A stretch of 24,087 nucleotides of DNA from the NCBI GenBank assembly GCA_030146155.1, contig JASLCF010000161.1, positions 1-24,087 of the forward strand, given 5' to 3'. The stretch comes from Savagea sp. GTDB taxonomy: Bacteria > Bacillota > Bacilli > Bacillales_A > Planococcaceae. Positions 22,905 to 24,087 of the stretch are shown here, piece by piece (within the stretch, counting starts at the first letter, position 1; the number at the start of each line of letters is the position of its first letter). A program made the translations under genes and the position numbers. The notes beneath the pieces were generated by a model. It saw nothing but the letters and a program-made list of their open reading frames with translations. It ran no database searches and was not told the DNA's origin.

Positions 22905-24065
22905 ATGAATATCCATGAATATCAAAGTAAACAGTTATTACGTGAATACGGAGTTTCTGTTTCAAATGGACATGTAGCATTTACACCAGATGAGGCTGTA
23001 GAAGCTGCAAAAAAATTAAGCACTGATGTGTTTGTAGTAAAAGCTCAAATCCACGCTGGTGGACGCGGGAAAGCAGGCGGAGTTAAAATTGCTAAGTCAT
23101 TAGACGAAGTACGTGGCTACGCTGAAGAATTACTAGGCAAAGTGCTAGTAACACCACAAACAGGTCCAGAAGGTAAAGAAGTTCAACGTTTGATGGTTGA
23201 AGAAGGTTCAAACATCGAAAAAGAATATTACCTCAGCTTAATTGTTGACCGTGCGACAGACTCAGTTGTATTAATGGGTTCTGAAGAAGGTGGAATGGAC
23301 ATTGAAGAGGTAGCTGAAGCTACACCTGAAAAAATCTTCAAAGAAGTAATCGATCCAGTTGTTGGATTAACAGGTTTCCAAGCGCGTCGTATGGCGTTCA
23401 ATATGAACATCCCTACACACCTTGTAAACAAAGCAGCTAAATTCATGCTAGGTCTTTACCAAGTGTTTATTGACAAAGATGCGTCAATCGTTGAGATTAA
23501 CCCATTAGTCGTAACAAAAGAAGATGACGTTATCGCATTAGATGCGAAATTCAACTTCGATGAGAACGGATTATTCCGTCATAAAGACATTCAAGAATTA
23601 CGCGACTTATCTGAAGAAGATCCAAAAGAAATCGAAGCTTCTAAACATGATTTAAGCTATATTTCTTTAGATGGTAATATCGGATGTATGGTTAACGGAG
23701 CTGGACTTGCTATGGCAACGATGGATACGATTAACTACTACGGCGGTTCACCTGCTAACTTCCTTGACGTTGGGGGCGGTGCTACAGCAGAAAAAGTAAC
23801 TGAAGCATTTAAAATTATTCTTTCAGATGAAAACGTTAAAGGAATTTTCGTTAACATTTTCGGTGGAATTATGAAATGTGACGTTATTGCTGAAGGTGTT
23901 ATCGCAGCAGCGAAAGAAGTTAAATTACAAGTGCCATTAGTTGTACGTTTAGAAGGTACTAACGTAGAGCGTGGTAAACAATTATTAAGCGAATCTGGTT
24001 TAGCAATTATTCCAGCAGATACAATGGCAGACGGTGCACAAAAAATCGTTGAGCTCGTAGGGTAA
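22905..24065 (+). CDS. sucC: Succinyl-CoA synthetase (ADP-forming), beta subunit
   Basis: Beta subunit of the citric acid cycle enzyme that converts succinyl-CoA to succinate with formation of ATP or GTP. The 386-residue protein has an N-terminal ATP-grasp domain (about 1-240, starting MNIHEYQSKQLLREYGV and containing QIHAGGRGKAGGVKIAKS and VDKDASIVEINPLV-like metal-site residues in IVEINPLVV). A C-terminal ligase domain (about 245-386) holds GNIGCMVNGAGLAM, FLDVGGGAT and NIFGGIMKCDVIA. The ATG at 22905 has GGAGG at 22893-22897, seven bases upstream; a TTG at 22887 would place that site inside the gene. An ATG at 24084, after a CAGGG, is probably the start of sucD, but only four bases are in the window. 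Confidence 0.98.
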   Translation: MNIHEYQSKQLLREYGVSVSNGHVAFTPDEAVEAAKKLSTDVFVVKAQIHAGGRGKAGGVKIAKSLDEVRGYAEELLGKVLVTPQTGPEGKEVQRLMVEEGSNIEKEYYLSLIVDRATDSVVLMGSEEGGMDIEEVAEATPEKIFKEVIDPVVGLTGFQARRMAFNMNIPTHLVNKAAKFMLGLYQVFIDKDASIVEINPLVVTKEDDVIALDAKFNFDENGLFRHKDIQELRDLSEEDPKEIEASKHDLSYISLDGNIGCMVNGAGLAMATMDTINYYGGSPANFLDVGGGATAEKVTEAFKIILSDENVKGIFVNIFGGIMKCDVIAEGVIAAAKEVKLQVPLVVRLEGTNVERGKQLLSESGLAIIPADTMADGAQKIVELVG

Positions 24066-24087
24066 GAAAGGCAGGGTAAACTGATGA

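Noticed and set aside
1..24087. Mobile elements, CRISPR, tRNA or rRNA genes
   Set aside because: No transposase or integrase, no regularly spaced repeats, and no cloverleaf or rRNA sequence noticed; gaps between genes are all short.

Overview
The window is a low-GC, gene-dense stretch of chromosome from a Gram-positive Bacillota, almost certainly order Bacillales. Every recognisable protein resembles its Bacillus/Listeria/Planococcaceae counterpart. The gene order sdaAB-sdaAA-recG-fapR-plsX-fabD-fabG-acpP-rnc-smc-ftsY-ylxM-ffh-rpsP-khpA-rimM-trmD-rplS-rbgA-rnhB-ylqG-ylqH-sucC is the classic conserved order of Bacillus subtilis. I cannot name the genus from sequence alone. There is no sign of phage, transposon, CRISPR, tRNA or rRNA. 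All 26 supported genes are on the plus strand and no gap between them exceeds about 150 bases.

Layout. 97-3706: the two-subunit L-serine dehydratase and the RecG helicase. 3740-7324: the lipid-synthesis operon, opening with its own malonyl-CoA-responsive repressor FapR behind a strong promoter and a likely FapR operator, then PlsX, FabD, FabG and acyl carrier protein. 7411-12827: RNase III, the SMC chromosome-organising ATPase and the SRP receptor FtsY. 12842-15239: a second strong promoter, then YlxM, Ffh, ribosomal protein S16 (with a further promoter) and the KH-domain protein KhpA, ending in a strong terminator. 15238-17099: RimM and TrmD, then ribosomal protein L19 behind its own promoter and a structured leader, ending in another terminator. 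17126-19814: three type I signal peptidases interleaved with the ribosome-assembly GTPase RbgA, again closed by a terminator. 19830-22782: RNase HII and a pair of poorly understood proteins, YlqG and YlqH. 22831-24065: succinyl-CoA synthetase beta subunit, with sucD presumably starting at the very end of the window.

How the genes work together. Most of the window links membrane growth (Fap/Fab/PlsX), protein targeting and export (FtsY, Ffh, YlxM, signal peptidases), ribosome production (S16, L19, RimM, TrmD, RbgA, KhpA) and chromosome maintenance (Smc, RecG, RNase HII).

The core is ordinary. The parts that deserve attention are: the YlqG/YlqH pair, which looks like a stand-alone FliK-like plus FlhB-C-terminal-like couple outside any flagellar operon; the signal peptidase cluster, in which two 189-residue paralogues aligning without gaps (about 63% identical by hand count) flank rbgA; the absence of ylqD, with a terminator running straight into a promoter in its place; and several small regulatory structures (FapR operator, L19 leader, a dyad plus direct repeat at the rpsP promoter). 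I found no convincing entirely new system.
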